Of a DNA stretch of 64,000 bases, positions 11,229-23,193 are shown one piece after another. The translations under genes were made by a program, and so were the position numbers. The stretch is from Glandiceps talaboti (lineage: Eukaryota; Hemichordata; Enteropneusta; Spengelidae): positions 23,188,387 to 23,252,386 of the forward strand of contig NC_135564.1 in assembly GCF_964340395.1 (NCBI RefSeq), read 5' to 3'. The notes beneath the pieces were generated by a model. The model was given only the letters and a program-made list of their open reading frames with translations. It searched no databases and had not been told where the DNA came from. Numbering within the stretch: position 1 is the stretch's first letter; every line of letters starts with the position of its first letter.

Positions 11229-14200
11229 AATTATTATTATTATTATTATTTCATTTCTTGTAAGAAAACGCGCTACACATGCGTCTCAGCACATTGAACA
11301 GACTGAAGTTTAAAAAAATTGCAATAAAGTAAAGAAAATAACAGCACACAAAAAGGGACTAAGTGTAAAACTGACCAATTAAAATAATTCACAATGTATA
11401 AAAACCGACAAGTTAAAATCAATCACTTAAAATGTTGTCTAAAAAGATGTGTCTTTAAACTACGTTTAAAAATGTCAACAGCCATTATATTTCTTATTTC
11501 AAATGGAAGTGAATTCCACAGAGAGGGTGAGCACATTGAAAAAGCCCTCTGGCCATAAGATCTATTGAAATTGCCACGTGGTTGGACTAAGAGTAGCTTT
11601 TCAGCAGAACGAAGATTTTGTGTTGGAACATAAATGCTAATTAAATCTGACAGGGATAATGGTGCTATGTGATTGATTATCTTAAATGTGATCAGTAGGA
11701 TTTTGAAATTAATCCTAGCCTCAACTGGGAGCCAATGCAAGTCATAGAGTACAGGAGTAATGTGGTAGAATTTTCGTGTACAGCTGACAAGACAGGCTGC
11801 AGCATTTTGGAATTCCATACAATAGACCATTGCAGTAATCGAGTCGGGATGTCACAAATGCATGTATTAATTTCTCTGTACAGGCTTTGTCCAACAGTTT
11901 GCGAATTTTTCCAATCTTGTATAACGAAAAGTAACCATTCTTGCAAATATGACTAATCTGATCAGACATGGAGCCGTCCCTACGGAGAGTAACACCGAGA
12001 TTACAGACTGAGGTAGAGGGTTCGATATCTCGCCCGCCAAGTTTCAGGCTGGTCAGTTCTACTACGTTGGTTTTTAACCGTGACGAGAACTGGATCACCT
12101 CAGTTTTGTCATCGTTGAGGACTAACATAGTTGATCTCATCCAGCTACGAATGTCGTCGATGCACGTTTCAACATCAGGTAGAATGTCAGCTGGCTTATT
12201 GCAGATTGTGTAAATCTCTGAGTCGTCTGCATACATCATGTAGTCAAGGCCATGTCCAATGATGACATCCTCTAAAGGAGCTATATACAATGTGAATAGG
12301 ATCGGACCTAGAACTGACCCTTGTGGGACACCGTACTTTATATGCGACATAGAAGACGCTGTAGAGGTCACTTTGACACGTTGATGGCGATTGAGAAGAT
12401 ATGATTTAAACCAGGCTAGTACTGTCCGGTGATACCAAAACGAAACTCCAGTCTATTTAACAAAATGCCATGGTCGATTGTATCAAAAGCTGCTGACAGA
12501 TCCAACATGATAAGAACGACATCCTTCTTGTTATTTAAGGCCACCATGATGTCATTATGGTCTCGTAAAAGGGCCGTTTCGGTACTATGATTAGCCCGAT
12601 ATGCACTTTGACACTTAGTGTAAAGCTCCAACTTGGTTAGATGATCATGTAATTGCTGTGCGACAATTTTCTCTAGGACTTTCGACAGAAAAGGCAGATT
12701 AGATACTGGTCTATAATTTTTCAATATATTGTGATCTAGATCAGGCTATATTTTAACAGCGGACGAATAATTGCAGACTTAAATTGACTAGGAACGGTGC
12801 CGGTTGAAAGTGAAACGTTGAACAGATTGACGAAGAAAGGTACGAGAGAGTTGATAGAATTCTTTACAAAGTTTGTTGGTAGAATATCGAGCTCACACGA
12901 TTTAGAAGGCTTGATGAGCGTTTCAATTCGGTCTGCTGACACAGGCTTGAATTCCGTGAGGGTGTGAATCGGCAGCTCGTTAATGCCATCGTCGAACTGG
13001 GCACAGAGCCCGTTGCGAAGCGTCGAGACCTTGGTTTCAAAGTACTCTAGAAATTTGTATGGGATGTCAGATGGAAGAGTATTGGTTTTTAAAGCCTTTG
13101 TACTAGACAGCTCAGAAACGATGTTAAATAACTTTTTGTTGTCTGCTTCCTCAATTCGAGTCCGATGGTAGGTTGATTTCGCTTTATCGCAGAGACGGAA
13201 GTATTCAAGTCTCTTGGCTAGAAAAAATTGGCGATCGATTTCAAGTTGCGAAATACGCCATTTAGCTTCCAACTTACGCATGTCTTTCCGAAACACTAAG
13301 AGTTCATCGCAAAACCACGGGGCCCACACTTTCTCAGTCATTATTTTTGTCCTTATAAAGTTATAGGAGCCACAGCATCCAATACTTTGGTAACGGTGTC
13401 GTGGTAGAACTCTGGCAAACTTTCAACATTTGAGACCGATGGATAGTCTGCTAAACTAGTTGCAAGCTTGTTCTGTAAGTCTGTTATGTCAATTGTGCGG
13501 AAATCACGTCTTGAAATGGTGAACTTTCGATTTGGTGGTTGTTGTTCAGCCCGAAGTAAACAAGGCTGTGATCAGAGATAAGAGAATATTCAGTCCGAAC
13601 AGAATGAAGAATTTGAGCAGTTGATCGAGTTATTAACAGGTCAAGAGTATGGCCTTTGTTGTGTGTAGGCTCATCTATATGTTGCTGCAAGCCCGTAGAG
13701 TGCAGAAGGTCAGCGAACTTTACAGTATCGCGTGAATCAGAGTCTTCGATATGGAAATTGAAATCACCTGCGATCAGAAGATGGCCAGACGCCGGTACAG
13801 CTGTTTCTAAGAGAGTTGAAAATTCAGCTATGAAGTCGTCGGTAGTCGATTTATTCTTTGTAGATTTTGGTGGACGATATATTGCAATAACATGCAGAGA
13901 CTGACTTGATGATCGGAAAGTTATATCTAGTGACTCAAATGACTGAAAAGTACATGATCGTTTTTCGATGGTGCGAACATTCGAACGAGCTAATATTGCT
14001 ACACCACCACCCCTTCGATTAGAACGAGAATGCTAATGGACAGTGTAGCCACTAATCGAAGAAAGAAACTCGGCGATGGCAGGATCGTCTTGACTCTTAA
14101 GCCAAGTTTCTGTGATGACTAGAATGTCCAAATTTTCGGCAAACTGTTGACGCGAGAGCGGCGATCTTCTCGTTGACAGAACGGGCATTCCACAGGGCGG

Positions 14201-14834
14201 CATTCAACTGCAGTTTTTGGAGACATGTGGAAATCCTTGGGATTTTCACTAATACAGAGTCACGCTTTTTCCAGACCGGTTGTGCTTTTCGGGGTGTAAT
14301 CACGGTATGAATAGGCAACGACTCACCATTATTTACTTCAGTAAGGATTGGAATTTTCCGCAGTATCCGTCCACGCACCTGTTCTATGAAACGGAATGAC
14401 TTCGAAGTTCGCCGACTGCTAATGATTGTTTGAATCGAATATATTGGTTTGGGATGTTTATGTCCAGCTTTTCGACCACGATGTTTAAATGTAGAATTGA
14501 GGAACTGTTTTGCACTTGGATAGCATCTCATCCGTTCTGTTAGCCACTCCCCCTAGGACATTGAAGGCGGTTGACGAAATATGAATGATAAAGACCGGGC
14601 GGCCATGATGATTCCGGATACCACGACACATGGCCGCAGAAGTGTTCTTCAAAATTACTAACTCAGCAGAGGAATAAAACCCTGTTGCAGTTCACAGGCA
14701 GGTTCCAGGTATCACAATAAAACAATCAGTAGAAATAAAAGCGGTAAAATGGCAAATGTTCAGTTAAAAATCGTTGTAAAACTGGGAGCACGCTCAACAG
14801 GTAGGCAGCCGATCAACAGCACCACATTACAATC
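11229..14834 (-). mobile_element. CR1/L2-group LINE, near full length, decayed
   Basis: A minus-strand non-LTR element reads from about 14830 down to an (AAT)n tail at 11229-11250. In order, the pieces are: an N-terminal region with LNAALWNARSVNEK (14097-14531); AP-endonuclease fragments RGGGVA, VIAIYRPPKSTKN and IAGDFNFHIED (about 13750-14010); TLDLLITRS...SDHSLVYF (13484-13690); a linker (12736-13341); NYRPVSNLPFLSKVLEKIV and LDLSAAFDTIDH (12416-12724); GVPQGSVLGPILFTLYI and YADDSEIY (11742-12371); and the C-terminal LHWLPVEARINFKILL...LWNSLPFEIR (11423-11830). Frameshifts and stops (for example one in the endonuclease before HSRSNRRGGG) break the ORF. Both ends are supported by the uninterrupted homologous sequence near 20110-20125. 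The clade call rests on motif style. Confidence 0.88.
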
Positions 14835-15616
14835 ATAAGTTTTCCATGTTATAAAAGTTTGCCGGTAACATTGGTATAGAGGCATTGATATTAATATTTC
14901 ATGTATAGTAAAGACACTGGTATGTTAGAGCACTTTAGGTCATACCTAGTGTACAATAGAAACTTGAATTTGATTTGTAGTGTCGATACATGTAGTGTCC
15001 GAAATAGGAAGTACTAGTATATTCATCCCTTCTGGCAAATTCATACTGGACAATTTAGACTAGAACAATTTAGATTAAGTTCTTTTTAATCTAATAGTAT
15101 GAAGATTACCATTACAAAACCTTCAAGTTCACTTTTGCCCCAAAGTGCAAGATAAGTGAATCACTGATTGTGAAACAGCCAAATATTTACATGGCATGTT
15201 CTGTATCTAGTGTGGTAGCTAGGTAATACATGTATACGTATAATTTTATGTATAGTTATGTTTGAACCCTTACATGAAGTAATATTCAAAAAAATTATGA
15301 AAGAAACAGAGACAAGAACAAATATATACATGTACCACAGGCCAACAAAACTGACTGGTCCCTGACATGTGTTTGAAAATGTTTGTCATGATCTGACAAA
15401 TGTCCTGGTTGGAGAGGTACTAGCAGGTTGAACAGTACATGCGAACTTGTGCATCATTTCCCTTCCAAAACATTTTTTTCTAGCAGTAGTGGTCCATCTT
15501 TTTTTCCATCACCCACTCAGATCTTGATTTTTTTTCAAGCAACTCCATTTGGCATTTTTTTCCTCTACGAAATCTTCCAAGCTCCCCCCCAGGATATCAA
15601 ATGGTCCACCCCTTAG
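14835..15616 (+). repeat. Large repeat R2 copy A, right part
   Basis: Sequence from ATAAGTTTTCCATGTTATAA to AGGATATCAAATGGTCCACC matches 20119-20910, so this resumes the repeat interrupted by the LINE. The distal TIR present in copy B (beyond 20910) is absent here, so copy A is truncated on this side. Confidence 0.8.
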
Positions 15617-17060
15617 GTGTGAATGGGTTCTTAATCCCTCTTCCTACTGTCATGGCCACCCTTCAAGCATGCCTTTTCTTTTAAACTCTTTCGGAAGTCT
15701 GCCGAACGTTGTGCAAAACGATACTTCGGGTCTTTACGTTTTTTGTTTTTGCAATAGGCGTTTCCAAAATTTGCCATGGTGGTGCTCTACTTCCTGTCTG
15801 TGAAGTACCTTGGGGGTCTACATGGTATAGGGTACTCGATTAATCCACAAATGTGTTAGTTGTCTGTGATTAATCATAGCGCACTGCTGCTTTCCTCGAT
15901 GTCTGAACAATACGAAAAACATCCCTAATTTACACTTCTACAGAATACAAGGAATAAAGCTCTTGATCCCCCAGTTTGAGCAAGGGCGTTGTATTCTCAA
16001 TTTCTCTTTTGCAGTCTGCAATGGTCAAATGCACAGTCGCTTGCAAACTGTTATTCCTTTCCTAAAACGTTTTTTGACGTTGCACCACCTCATTAACTGT
16101 CTGTAATTGACTGGGAAACCACCATCATAGTCATAGGTTGAAGTGTTTCTGATGTAAAAAATGTACCGTTTATGATTATTGGATAAAAGTACTCAATACT
16201 ACGTTATTTTTAAACATGTAAATGAATGAATATATCTTACTTATTTAACGTAGTGACGTTGCACTACCTCATTAACAACATGGCAAGTCGACCTGATTCC
16301 GTGGTATTTTCAAACTATGGGTGTATCGTTTCGGAAACACGATCGTACATGCATTTTAGATCGATGTTGTTGCACATTATTGATCAGGTAGGTCCAGTGA
16401 TACGCAAGCGTGGCATGGGTGGTTATGTTTTGGTGTTTTGGCAATCCTTTTGGATCGATGAAAAATGATGTCACCGTTTTGGTAATGGCTTGGTTTCCTA
16501 ACTTGTGTTGTATGTATGTAGGGGGGTATGACATCGCTACCGTCGGATTTTATAAGAATATCGCGAATCCCTATAATAACGCCATTGTTCTGTATTAGGA
16601 CCGACAAGAATAAATCCATTTAGGAAGGAAATAACAGTTTACAAGCGACTGTGGTCAAATGACTGGAAACGAAGATCGTCACACAGTCAGAATCAAAATG
16701 AGTTATGCTCTGTTGGGGTTGCTTCAATAGACAGTGGAGAGACCACTGTCTATGCTTGTTCCTAGCAGCCTTTATTCATGAATATATAATAAGTGATTTT
16801 TAAAGGATTTTGACATAGGAATTCATATATTGTGAGATTATTGGGGGTTTCCTCGGGTAAGTCAGAACACGATTTAATATCGAATCGTCCATTGCAGCAC
16901 CGTTGTACATATGCTACTTTTTGCTGTAAGTTCTTTTGAAAAATTGATACTAGTATTACTACTGTAGGCCAGGGATTGGAATAAACGACACTTCGACTAT
17001 GTTACCTTTGCTTGTAGCCGGTTAGTTTTGTTCGCCACTTGATCGGTCGTCCGCCTTCGA
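15617..17060. other. Intergenic, no gene recognised
   Basis: No supported coding region. A perfect 11-bp-stem hairpin at 16727-16753 is listed separately. A short segment (GACGTTGCAC.ACCTCATTAAC) occurs twice, near 16076 and 16255. Confidence 0.5.
16727..16753. other. Perfect 11-bp hairpin
   Basis: ATAGACAGTGG, a 5-nt AGAGA loop, then CCACTGTCTAT form a perfect inverted repeat. No U-tract or gene context gives it a known role. Confidence 0.8.
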
Positions 17061-17061
17061 T

Positions 17062-17710
17062 CATATATATTTTATTTATTTATTTATTTATTTAATTTAT
17101 TTATTGATTACACGTAACAAAACCCTGAGGATTTGTTAAAGGTACAAATAAAATAAAATTGGAAAAAAATCACAATAATAACACTTATAGGCTTTTCAAA
17201 AGTAACATTACACATCATAATAAAGACTACAAAACAAAACAAACAACAACAATAACTATTCAATGAGTTGAAACATAATATTAATGAAAAAATAATAATG
17301 AAGGGTAATTAGACATTTCAAATTATATATTATAAGTATTTTGTAGGTGGTGCTCCCTTTTTATATTACTCAGTTTGATATATTTTCCAAGTGCGATAAT
17401 TAGATTTTTGTTGCTCATTATTTCTTTAAATTTTTGTTCTTCTGTCAAGTTTCTGTAATTATTAATATGTTTAGCAGCTTCACTAAAGAGGTCATGCCTG
17501 AGTAAATTATACGGGGGACACTGTAATATAAAGTGTTTTTCATCCTCTACAAGGGTTGAGTTGCATATTTTACATAATCTGCTTTTAGCTGGTATCATTG
17601 TGATGACGACCCTTTTCAATTTCAAGTTTGTGGTCACTTAGTCTGAATTTATATGGTCGACATGGTCGTCATTGTTCTCAGAGTCATAAAAGTCAGTTCC
17701 TGAAAAAAAA
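17062..17710 (-). mobile_element. LINE 3' fragment with C-terminal zinc knuckle
   Basis: This minus-strand fragment carries the C-terminus of a LINE ORF2. PYKFRLSDHKLEIEKGRHHN is frameshifted into IPAKSRLCKICNSTLVEDEKHF, followed by ILQCPPYNLLRHDLF (C-x2-C...H...C zinc knuckle typical after some RT domains) and a tail ending ...HHLQNTYNI before a stop. A ~240-bp 3' UTR includes CAGGGTTTTGTTACGTGTAA and ends in (AAAT)n at 17062-17108. The same C-terminal tail and 3' UTR motif recur at 58483-59690, so both belong to one family. Confidence 0.8.
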
Positions 17711-17869
17711 TTCCTTTCATTCACAGTCATCAAACGCTATCATTTCACTGTCGAAATCCACGTCAACAAACGTGTTTGATATAAACCAGATACAATTACA
17801 AAGTACACATTATGCGTGTAGTATACTATAGTACATACACAGGAACACGTTTCGAGATGCCTGACAGAT

Positions 17870-18433
17870 TGTCAACATCCGGTTGGAACGTATCTCTGGC
17901 CCTAGCTGCAATAATTGTAGGGTTTGCTGTGATTTTGAGGGCATTTTCTTCTATTTTTGTGCCCTTTTCCGTTCCGATGTTTAACGGAAGCAAACGCCAC
18001 AGTTCCTGTAATGTTAACCCTAATAGATGAGATCACACTGAAAACAGGAGCGAGATGTCAGCGTACTGCCCATTTCAAAATGCATGCGTCAATTGCTACA
18101 TTTGCCAATTTTGACTGAAACTGGGGTACCTCTGAACACGTCTTGGGTCTTGAAGGCTCTGTAATTAATGTTGGAGTTAGGAAATGTCTGATTTTTTGGT
18201 AGGTAAGGTGTCATGTAGTTGAAAAATCCACCCAACCTGCGATTCAGATCTGAATCGTTTCTGTCAATTTACATTTACGTTACGGGAATTGTAGTGTTTG
18301 CTTCCAGTTAAACATCGGAACGAAAAAAAAAGTACAAAAACAGAAGAAAAAGCCTTCAAAATCACACCAAACGCTACAATTATTGCAGCTACTCTGTCCC
18401 AAATCCGGGTCCCAAATGTCGCGTTACTTTATG
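17870..18433. mobile_element. Foldback/MITE-like element with ~130-bp inverted arms
   Basis: The left arm (about 17890-18020, including TAGCTGCAATAATTGTAG and CGTTCCGATGTTTAACGG.AG) is the reverse complement of the right arm (about 18275-18405) with modest divergence. The centre (18118-18262, GGGGTACCTCTGAACA...) recurs alone at 31975-32118. There is no coding capacity. This fits a non-autonomous TIR/foldback transposon. Exact ends and any target duplication were not resolved. Confidence 0.65.
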
Positions 18434-18442
18434 TGATCAAAC

Positions 18443-18478
18443 CATAGACCCTCCACCAACGTGGGTAGAGGGTCTATG
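18443..18478. other. Perfect 11-bp inverted repeat
   Basis: CATAGACCCTC and GAGGGTCTATG form a perfect inverted pair separated by 14 nt. It lies in the short gap between two TIR elements and may be the footprint or arm of a small foldback. Confidence 0.75.
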
Positions 18479-18513
18479 ATCAAACGTAACATTGCAACTT
18501 CGTACATAAACAA

Positions 18514-20956
18514 CAATCTGATTAAAATCCGATGTGGTGAAAGCGTCTATGTTTTATTTGGAAGGCAGCGATCACTCAAAAAGAAACGACACAAAACGAT
18601 GGAAATAGAGGTAAGGGGTAGACCATTCGATATCCTGGGGGGGGGGGGGCTTGGAAGATTGGTGGAGAGTCGTTATTTTTTTCCCATTGCTTGCCTGAGA
18701 ATTATGTTTTTTCTCCTTCGCCTATGCTGGCAACTTTTTTTTTCTTTGCTTCTTTGAGATATCCGGATTTTTTTTACGTCAATGTTGAACACCTACATTT
18801 GTTGCCACAATTTTCTGTTTGGTTTTCACACAGGGTAATACAGAGAGTAAAAAGATGCTGTTCTATCACACACAGATTTTATTTAGAAAACTACATATTT
18901 CATACATGTTTGATTTTCAATTAAATAAACATAATTGACAGTTTTTATGCCATTGTATGATGACACACTGAAAATACAAATCGGAAACTTGACTGGTGAG
19001 CTCAGACATTCAGATAGACTGGTCAGTTTCTCCCGCTTGGGGGGGGGGGGGGTGTCAGTGTTTTTTTCCATTGGGTCAACAAAAAATCACTAACCCCTAA
19101 CTGGGATATGTCTACCTCTTGTGTGAGTGTGTGTGAATGGGGGGGGGGGGGGGTTCTAGGGGGTCTCCCCCTAGAAGCCTGGAGGTTTTTACTTCTAAAG
19201 GCAATGTTTAGGCTATTCACAGACACTTTCAGACAATAATTTGCAAGCTTTACAAGACAGCTCTAACATGTAAAAAGCAACTACATAAGGTTGAAACATT
19301 TTTGAAAAATAAAGTTTCATAGCATCTTGACAGTAAGAGGTGGAGGAAAGAACTTTAATTTGAAACTGGAACATGTCTACCTCTTATGGGGGAGGGGGGT
19401 TCTAGGGGGTGTCCCCCTAGAAGCCCTGGAGGATTTTTACTCTGAAAGCCAATTTTCAGGCTATTAACAGACACTTTCAGACAATAATTTGCAAGCTTTA
19501 CAAGACAGCTCTAACAATTGTAAAAAGCAACTACACATGGTTGAAACATTTTTGAAATAAAGTTTCATTGTATCTTGACAGTAAGAGGTGGAGGGAAGAA
19601 CTTTGATTTGAGGCTTGGACATGTCTACCTCTTACGGGGGGGGGGGTCCCAGGGGGTCTCCCCCTAGAAGCCCTGGAAGTTTTTTACTTCTAAAGGCAAT
19701 GTTTAGGCTATTCACAGACACTTTCAGACAATAATTTGCAAGCTTTACAAGACAGCTCTAACATGTAAAAAGCAACTACATAAGGTTGAAACATTTTTGA
19801 AATAAAGTTCCATAGCATCTTGACAGTAAGAGGTGGAGGAAAGAACTTTGATTAGAAACTGGAACATGTCTACCTCTTATGTCGGAGGAGGGTTGTAGAG
19901 GGTCTCCCCTAGAAGCTTTTCAAGTTTTGTTTTACCAATTTTGGTGAATCTTATTGTTGGTTTAACGAATGAGTGGCCTCTGGGGTGATGGAGTCCAAGC
20001 CCCCCCCCGCCAAATCTGTAGTTTTTTGTTTCTATTTAGGCAATTTTAAGGTTATTCATAGCCTCTGAGATATATATTGCCAAGCATCGAAAAGCTAAAG
20101 TATATATAACCCTTTTAAATAAGTTTTCCATGTTATAAAAGTGGGCCTGTAACATTGGTATAGGGGCATTGATATTGCATGCATAGTAACGTTACTGATG
20201 TGTGAGAGCACTTTAGGAGGTCATACCTAGTGTACAATAGAAACTTGAATTTGATTTGTGGTGTCGATGTGTAGTGTCTGAAATAGGAAGTATATCATCC
20301 CTTCTGACAAATTCATACTGAAGAGACGAGAACAATTTAGATTAAGTTCGTTTATAAACTATCCAATAGTATGAAGATTATCATTACAAAACCTTCAAGT
20401 TCACTTTTGCCCCCGCAAAGTGCAAGATAAGTGAAGCACTGATTGTGAAACAGCCAAACACTTACATGGCATGTTCTGTAACTAGTGTGGTAGCTAGGTA
20501 ATACATGTATTATATGTATAATTTTATGTAGAGTTATTATTGAACCCTTACATGAAGTAATATTTAAACCATTTATGAAAGAAACAGAGACAAGAACAAA
20601 TATATATATGTACCACAGGCTAACGAAACTGACTGGTCCCTGACATGTGTTTGAAACTGTTTGTCATGATTTAATAATAATAATAATAATAATAATAGAG
20701 GAGAGGTACGAGCAGGTTGAACAGTATACTCGATCCTATGCATCATTTCCTTGCCAAGGTATTTTTTTTTCTAGCAGCAGTTGTCCATCTTTTTTTTTCC
20801 ATCACCCACTCATATCCGGATTTTTTTTCAAGCAAATCCACTTGGCATCTTTTTTTCCCCGAAATCTTCCAAGCCCCCCCCCCCCAGGATATCAAATGGT
20901 CCACCCCTAAATAAAACATTTAGACGCTTTCACCATATCGGATTTTAATCAGATTG
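18514..20956 (+). mobile_element. 2.4-kb non-autonomous TIR element (R2 copy B)
   Basis: The ends are a 32-bp terminal inverted repeat starting CAATCTGATTAAAATCC, with one mismatch between arms (18514-18545 and 20925-20956). The bases outside the arms, ATAAACAA on the left and ATAAATAA on the right, could be an 8-bp target duplication with one change. Inside are an inverted sub-terminal poly-G/C block (AGGATATCAAATGGTCCACC on the right, its reverse complement on the left near 18620), about three tandem ~245-bp units (about 19164-19900) and G tracts of 10 or more. No transposase ORF is visible, so mobilisation would have been in trans. Confidence 0.7.
19164..19903 (+). repeat. ~245-bp tandem units inside R2
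   Basis: About three head-to-tail units start at about 19164, 19411 and 19658, each with CCCCTAGAAGCC.TGGA, TTTAGGCTATTCACAGACAC, GCAAGCTTTACAAGACAG and ATGTCTACCTCTTA. The homologous copy at 10545-11228 has about two, so unit number varies between copies. Confidence 0.85.
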
Positions 20957-21300
20957 ATAAATAACGGCCCCTAAATTAGGATTAAAAGATTATCGCTAAA
21001 GCAAATAAGTGACATCTTCACACCAAGGGAAAAGCCGCGTTTCTAGTCTGCTCTCTACAGTGGTCTGAGATTTCATATTGCACGCACGCAATGTTATTGT
21101 GTAGTCTAGCCCATGACATAGTTGATTTACTATAGTTTAGAACAACAAACAAACAGGCACGTTTTGTTCTAGCGCAATTCGTCATGATTTTATTTAGCGT
21201 AAACAACAGCGCCCTCTACCAATAAAGTGTACCTGACAGGCAGAGTGCTCGCTTACGCTAGTCACACATTCTGTCCTTCCCAGCATTTCTTAAAATTCAC

Positions 21301-21537
21301 ATGATGTCGTGGAGCAAGCTCGGTCTTCTTGGGTCCGCAATATGCAGTATATGTGTAGCAAAACACTCACACATCAAAATAGCAGCAGCCAAAGAAGGCG
21401 GACTATCTGACCGATTCGAAGTGAGTCACTTGCAAGCGAGGGGATTGCAGTTAAAACTTGTGCAAGTATTTCTACGGCACGGTGCTAGAACTCCACTTCA
21501 TACCCTCCCAAATCCTAACAGCAATCCTGAATTAGAG
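21301..21537 (+). CDS. ACP6: ACP6-like histidine acid phosphatase, exon 1
   Basis: This first coding exon encodes 79 residues starting MMSWSKLGLL. A hydrophobic/basic N-terminal stretch of about 20 residues could be a signal or mitochondrial targeting sequence, as ACP6 is mitochondrial in mammals. Near residue 58 comes LKLVQVFLRHGARTPLHTLP, whose RHGxRxP motif is the catalytic signature of branch-2 histidine acid phosphatases. Its His is the expected phosphoryl acceptor. The exon ends ...NPELE|GTAAGT, a consensus donor in phase 0. The known family role is removal of phosphate from lysophosphatidic acid. The start is the first ATG of ATGATG; the second is equally possible. A CCAAT sequence lies about 85 bp upstream, but no TATA box is evident. 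Confidence 0.85.
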
Positions 21538-22995
21538 GTAAGTACTGTAGCATTTCAAACCGACTAAAAAAAATGTTTCGCAGAATTTTGACACGATATA
21601 AACTCATTCACGAGACGAAGCCAAAATTCGTGACCTTTCGCATTGTGGGGGGGGGGGGGGTGTGCTGTCGGCATTACGCTGCGGACATGTTGTTAACATG
21701 GTGTGCAGCTGTATCAAAGGTTATGATGTACACTTTGTGTGAAAAAAGATAATGTATTTCGCAATTCTTTCAGCATATTTCATCATGACATGTTTACATT
21801 ATTTTGAGTCAACTTTGACCTCGCCGCCTCATGCAAACTTTGACCATGTATTAGGGTAGTCCTCCTCGATCCTGCTTGCAAACGGTGCAAGCGTTTCGCT
21901 CAACATCAGACATAGGGAGCTCGTCTTCCAACAGTGAATAAGTTGCAATAATAAACAAGTGATGTAGAATAAAATGAGATAAAATGAATTAATACTTAGT
22001 CTGGGTTCTTTTTTGATAGATCAGGAATGTGCGACTTGAAGAGTTAGATGGATTTAATAAACGTGTGTACAAATAATGACGCATGTGCACAACGGGTTAG
22101 CTATTTATAGAACGCCAACATCATTCCACAGTTGATGATGGCATGGCACGCGCTTCAACAACACTGTCACCTGTACACAAATATATAAATGTAGGAAAGG
22201 GGTGAAGCTTCCCAGGCCAAACATTTCTAGTCAAACCACTACAAATCAAAAACCACAAAATCAAACCCCAAATACACAACACCTTAAGTTACGATGGACA
22301 ACATAATTGAGTAACCTCACAACTAAAATAGAGAACACCAAAAACGCAAATTAAAAAGATATGCTCAAAAGTATACAAATTTTTGCCGATTTTAGGAACT
22401 TTCAGGCAGAGGTCGAGCTCTTTACAACATCCAGGTCTTATACAGTGTTCAGCGCATACAAAGACGCGCACGACTACAGGTGTATTTGCGATACCCAAGG
22501 GCCAAGAGATGTTATTTATTGCTGAACACATGAACATAAAGTCGTAGGAAGTTATAATTCCTCTTAGCATGATGATAGTTGCGTAAAAATTGAGTTGTGA
22601 TGTACTTTTTACTCTGTTGAACAGTTACCATGGCGAATGTTCTATCAAATCACTATGGATACTAGCAAGGTTGCACATTTGCACTATTGTTCAATTTAGT
22701 GTATTTTTCCACAACTTATAAGGAACAATATCCTTGCCTTTATATTTGTATAATTAGAATGAGACTTGTTCACAGTTCTATATTGTAACCCTTGTCTAAA
22801 TCCTCTCTAAACTCAATCTTGCACACTGATTTTTTTCAATCACAGTTTTTGATTAGTTGCTCAGAAAAGCTAAAATTGTTTCAAACTATTATATCAAAAG
22901 ACGAGTACAGTTTCAAAACTCTAAAAAGTAGTGTATACGTGTATACATATGCATCGCGTCTGGATGAAATATTGTAAAACATGAGACTTGCTATA
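21538..22995 (+). other. ACP6 intron 1, 5' part
   Basis: Intronic sequence follows the exon 1 donor. It includes a poly-G tract near 21646-21661 and otherwise no recognised repeat or gene. Confidence 0.6.
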
Positions 22996-23193
22996 TTCTT
23001 ATGGAACGGGAAGGATAGGATAGCAAGGAATACAATGATATGGGCCGGGTGGCTTGAAAATGACAAATCTACATATAATGAAAAAACAACAAAGAATCAT
23101 ATGGATACAGCGTTTTATTAACCCAGAGATATCTCATCCATGGAAGCTTTTCATAGAAAAGAAATTGGAAAATTTGGGAGGAAATATCATATT
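22996..23193 (+). mobile_element. 198-bp L1-Tx1-like LINE fragment
   Basis: This segment is, as far as I can read base by base, identical to the reverse complement of 26608-26805, which lies inside the minus-strand LINE at 25560-27190. It encodes FLWNGKDRIARNTMIWAGWL, a part of the post-RT region. The flanks on both sides are unrelated. Confidence 0.9.
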
